Below, in pieces: positions 5,097-7,721 of a stretch of 7,721 bases of DNA. The DNA is from CBDUQP01 sp965369385 (GTDB lineage: Bacteria > Planctomycetota > Phycisphaerae > SM23-33). The DNA lies in the NCBI GenBank assembly GCA_965369385.1, contig CBDUQP010000145.1, positions 1 through 7,721 of the forward strand. Direction: 5' to 3'. The notes beneath the pieces were generated by a model. The model saw only the letters and a list, made by a program, of their open reading frames with translations, was not told the DNA's origin and did not search any database. A program made the translations under genes and the position numbers. How positions within the stretch are numbered: the stretch's first letter is position 1; each line of letters begins with the position of its first letter.

Positions 5097-7022
5097 TCAG
5101 CCGGCCTTCACCATTAGCACCAGTGCGTCGTTGGCGGGCAGTGTGCAGGCCTCGCCTTTTGGGGCTTCGCCATAGAGTGTGCTTGCTATGGACCAGCCGT
5201 CTTGCAGCGTCAGTTGCGTTGTGATCGCGTTGGGACTGTAGTTGATCAACACCAGCACGCGGCCGCCATCATCCATAGTGTGCTCGGTCAGGCCAACCAA
5301 CGGATGATCCTTTCTTGCAACATGCCCCGCCAGTGCATCGCGGCCGACGTGTTCATACAATCGCCACGCGGCCTGGGCCTGGGCACCCGTGAAGACGCCC
5401 GAATTCTCGGCCATGTGCAATTCCACCGGGGCCGCCATGAAGTAGACTTCACCCCTGCCATATGAATTCCGCGAAAACGCCACGTCACCATCGTCGAACC
5501 GCCCCAACACCTCCGCACCGACCGATTCCAGATTGAGCCGAACAGGCACATCCACCGTCAGCGATTCCAGACCATCGACGCCATCGAAGCTGATCGTCTC
5601 GCTGGCCGCCCGCTCGCGTGTCTGAAGTCGCAGGCCCGTCGCGTCCTCAAATTCGCTAAGCATCACGCTGTGGCTCGATATATACAGTGTCGCACCGGCG
5701 CGAACCTTGTCGAGCAATGCCAGCCACTGTCTCCGCGGGAGGCACTGCGACCCGGTCGCATTCGGCAGCAGATACACATTGGCATCCTTGAGTGGCTGAT
5801 CGACAAACTGGAACTCTATCGCCAGCCCGGCCTGCGTCGCCATCACGAAACTGCTATAGGCGGCCGCCCACGTATCCTGTTCGTGACTCAGTATGCATAC
5901 GGCATCCATGGCCCGCGGGCCCAGCGAATCGAACGGCAGCGAATCGAGGAACTCCGCAAACGCCTTCATCGCCAGCGCCGCCGGCTTGGGCGTACGGTCC
6001 TGGCGTAGCAGGCCGAGTTCGCACTCCAGCGCCTGCCAATCATAGGGAGGATGCGGCAGGTGCGCCTGCTCGTTGGCACACCACCAGATCAGGCCGCGAT
6101 TATCATGAGCCCAGTTCGAAAACAGGCACGTGCGAGTGTAGTCGGCCGCGATCTCTTCGCTGGCGACCATCGGCCCGAGTGTACCGAATTCCTCCGGCAG
6201 GCAGGGGCAATTGCCAACATCGCCATACATGCAACTCTCAGCAACGCTGTGCAGGCAGGAGCGAATCGTGTTCAGGGGGTCATTGTCGCAGTGCGGCGTG
6301 AATATCGGATACGGATGCGTCGTCAGCACGTCGGTGAGTTCCGCCTGGTCCTGGATTCGCCAGTTAGCGGCCGAGTCGGGCAGCAGGCTGTGCATGTCGG
6401 AGATGATCGGGCGAGTGGGGTCGGCCGCGCGGATAGCGTTGGAAATCGTGGCCGTCCATGCGTAGGCTTCATCCTGCGATGTCGGCCCCATCACGTTGCA
6501 CTCGTTGCCGAGCCCCCATGCGGCGATGGCCTGGCTCTCGCGGAAATGCTCCACGAAACACTTGACGAACCGCAGCTCCCAGCGGATGGCTGTGGCGTCA
6601 GTCAGAATGTTCCTGCCGGCCAATGCAGGCGGAACGAACAGGCGGCCGCTCATCCATCCGGTAACCAGCGCGACTATCAGCGAAAATCCATGCTTCTCGG
6701 CGATCTCGGCAAACTGCCCGAACCGCTCCATTGCCTGGGGAGATACGCCCGCGGTGCCCATCGCATCTGCGCCTAAAGACTCTTCACCGTGCCGCATTTC
6801 CACAATCGTGGGCCCGGGGCGGAGCATAGCGTTAATCGGCTGAAACTCCGGCCAGAGCGGGAACACACGCAGAATCTTGAGTCCCATTTTGGCAAGCTGC
6901 TGGAGATCCTCCTCGATCACATCCGGCCGCCAGTCGGACCACATATGCACACCGGCATGCGAAGCCCAGTAATTGCACCCCAGATCAAATTTCCCGCACG
7001 TGCCGAATAGAGATTCAGACAT
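5097..7022 (-). CDS. Clan GH-A glycoside hydrolase (GH5/GH42-like) with amidotransferase-like middle domain
   Basis: This 641-residue protein has no signal peptide, so probably acts in the cytoplasm on imported oligosaccharides. The N-terminal (beta/alpha)8 barrel (about 10-360) shows a first-strand NYWASHAGVHMWSDW segment (17-31), conserved Arg52 (ILRVF), the acid/base in GLGNEC (Asn173-Glu174), the HPY pair (His236, Tyr238), the nucleophile in PEEFG (probably Glu278) and a strand-8 GLIWW (Trp313-314). This spacing is that of retaining clan GH-A enzymes. A second domain (about 372-535) resembles the class I amidotransferase-like trimerisation domain of GH42 beta-galactosidases, without an obvious catalytic Cys-His-Glu set. 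The C-terminal 65 residues form a likely beta sandwich (VLVLINYS). Substrate is uncertain: beta-galactoside, beta-mannoside or beta-glucoside. Start: ATGs at 7025 and 7022 follow AAGG (7031-7034) by five and eight bases; the latter is taken. Confidence 0.85.
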   Translation of the reverse strand: MSESLFGTCGKFDLGCNYWASHAGVHMWSDWRPDVIEEDLQQLAKMGLKILRVFPLWPEFQPINAMLRPGPTIVEMRHGEESLGADAMGTAGVSPQAMERFGQFAEIAEKHGFSLIVALVTGWMSGRLFVPPALAGRNILTDATAIRWELRFVKCFVEHFRESQAIAAWGLGNECNVMGPTSQDEAYAWTATISNAIRAADPTRPIISDMHSLLPDSAANWRIQDQAELTDVLTTHPYPIFTPHCDNDPLNTIRSCLHSVAESCMYGDVGNCPCLPEEFGTLGPMVASEEIAADYTRTCLFSNWAHDNRGLIWWCANEQAHLPHPPYDWQALECELGLLRQDRTPKPAALAMKAFAEFLDSLPFDSLGPRAMDAVCILSHEQDTWAAAYSSFVMATQAGLAIEFQFVDQPLKDANVYLLPNATGSQCLPRRQWLALLDKVRAGATLYISSHSVMLSEFEDATGLRLQTRERAASETISFDGVDGLESLTVDVPVRLNLESVGAEVLGRFDDGDVAFSRNSYGRGEVYFMAAPVELHMAENSGVFTGAQAQAAWRLYEHVGRDALAGHVARKDHPLVGLTEHTMDDGGRVLVLINYSPNAITTQLTLQDGWSIASTLYGEAPKGEACTLPANDALVLMVKAG

Positions 7023-7027
7023 CATAT

Positions 7028-7034
7028 TCACCTT
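7028..7034 (-). promoter_or_regulatory. Ribosome binding site of the glycoside hydrolase gene
   Basis: The minus strand reads AAGGTGA here, just before the doublet ATGATG (7025-7020). It rules out the upstream start at 7133, which would add 36 residues with no counterpart in the enzyme fold. Confidence 0.6.
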
Positions 7035-7094
7035 GATTAAGCATAAACTCAGCCGCTTTGGCCAGACAGCGTCACCAGCAGAGCTATCACCAAC

Positions 7095-7123
7095 AATATC
7101 ATCGAAACCGGCCGGATTATCAA
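7095..7123 (-). promoter_or_regulatory. Probable promoter of the glycoside hydrolase gene
   Basis: On the minus strand, TTGATA (7123-7118, five of six) and GATATT (7100-7095, four of six) are 17 bases apart. They predict a start near 7088 and a leader of about 65 bases. The promoter lies in the gap after the stop of the upstream minus-strand gene (7183), suggesting independent expression. Confidence 0.4.
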
Positions 7124-7182
7124 CACCAAGCAACTGATCGCAAGAGACATTCGCAATGCAATGAAATGAGAGACAGACCAGA

Positions 7183-7721
7183 CTACCGGGCGATCTTCTT
7201 CTGCACTTCAGCCAGTTCTTGCTCTAATGGCGTCAGTACTGCCGGAGAACCTTCCATTGGCGGCGTCTTAAGATGCTCACGATCTTGATCCTTTTTTATG
7301 GCTGACTGTAATCCTTTTTCAGCCAATCTATATTGTTCAATAGCAGTAGCCTCTTGCTTATTCTGACGTGCCAATTCTCCTGCAATCTTGTTGAGTTGCC
7401 AGTGCCATCCATCCGGGCTTGCAGCTCTTGCCAATTCAGTGATCAGTTCCGCCGACTTCTGCGGGTCTGTCTTGGCAAGCAGTCCTGCCCTTATTCGCCA
7501 TGCATCATATTCCGGCCGCCATAGGCAGTGGATACGCCAACCATACTTCTCTTGTGAGGCGTCACGATCCGCCGCTGCAGTCGGAGCAATCGTTTTGCGA
7601 GCGCCAGCAACAATCCCGTCAAGAATGACGACAGCTCTATCTGTCTGCTTGGCATGGCGCAATATCTCAGCTTGAAGCAGTCTTGCCACGACTGACGTCT
7701 TTCGGGGATGTTGCTTCAGAT
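7183..7721 (-). CDS. Helical-repeat (TPR-like) protein of unknown function, N-terminus cut by the window edge
   Basis: The frame is open from the right edge to a TAG at 7185-7183, giving at least 178 residues. A GTG at 7689 could be read as a start but lacks a ribosome site, and the frame continues upstream without a stop, so the gene most likely begins outside the window. The protein is alpha-helical with TPR-like pairs, for instance AWRIRAGLLAKTDPQKSAEL and WQLNKIAGELARQNKQEA followed by AIEQYRLAEKGL. It ends in a charged, coiled-coil-like LEQELAEVQKKIAR. I do not recognise the family. Its T-runs and CAA/AAT-rich codons look less GC-rich than the neighbouring glycosidase gene, but this was judged by eye. 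A probable promoter separates it from the glycosidase downstream. Confidence 0.6.
   Translation of the reverse strand, partial: LKQHPRKTSVVARLLQAEILRHAKQTDRAVVILDGIVAGARKTIAPTAAADRDASQEKYGWRIHCLWRPEYDAWRIRAGLLAKTDPQKSAELITELARAASPDGWHWQLNKIAGELARQNKQEATAIEQYRLAEKGLQSAIKKDQDREHLKTPPMEGSPAVLTPLEQELAEVQKKIAR

Noticed and set aside
5792..6301. + strand open frame (169 residues) inside the glycoside hydrolase
   Set aside because: Its Pro/Arg/Ser-rich composition is typical of an out-of-frame GC-rich gene.
6051..6776. Long + strand open frame (241 residues) opposite the glycoside hydrolase
   Set aside because: It is a shadow of the GH barrel coding strand, with Arg/Val-rich composition and no domain.

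Overview
The window looks like bacterial chromosome of moderate-to-high GC, with genes on both strands, loose spacing and few operons. The gene set fits a carbohydrate-degrading bacterium of the Planctomycetota (Phycisphaerae-like) or a neighbouring PVC lineage: a cytoplasmic clan GH-A glycosidase, TPR-only proteins, a release-factor-like GGQ protein with a long C-terminal extension, and dispersed GGGGAC-type inverted repeats. This placement is inference from gene style. No marker gene in the window settles it.

Left part (1-1190): the probable tail of an unidentified + strand gene ends near 97. It is followed by a plausible promoter, a flavodoxin-fold NAD(P)H-dependent FMN reductase-like gene (244-825), and a small single-membrane-segment protein (896-1090) with a strong ribosome binding site. 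A strong hairpin (1111-1149) separates these from a convergent D-2-hydroxyacid dehydrogenase of the short, ACT-less SerA type (1190-2134, minus).

Middle (2135-2849): about 715 bases without a credible gene. This is a repeat island. It holds two palindromic GGGGAC-containing inverted repeats, a string of small GC-rich hairpins, and a 23-base sequence present twice in identical form (2352-2374 and 2829-2851). The second copy runs into the stop codon of the next gene. That gene (2850-4205, minus) encodes a protein built almost only of twelve uninterrupted 34-residue TPR units.

Right part: from a divergent promoter region with a run of nine C, a release-factor-like GGQ protein (4442-5035, +) is expressed. 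Its -10 element lies so close to the ATG that the mRNA is probably leaderless. Convergent to it is a large three-domain glycoside hydrolase (5097-7022, minus) with its own likely promoter. The right edge cuts a helical-repeat protein (7183 to beyond 7721, minus).

The genes do not form an obvious shared pathway. I see no defence system, CRISPR array, phage or transposase gene, tRNA or rRNA. The parts most worth a second look are the repeat island, the probably leaderless GGQ protein with its unexplained C-terminal domain, and the C-tract between the divergent promoters.
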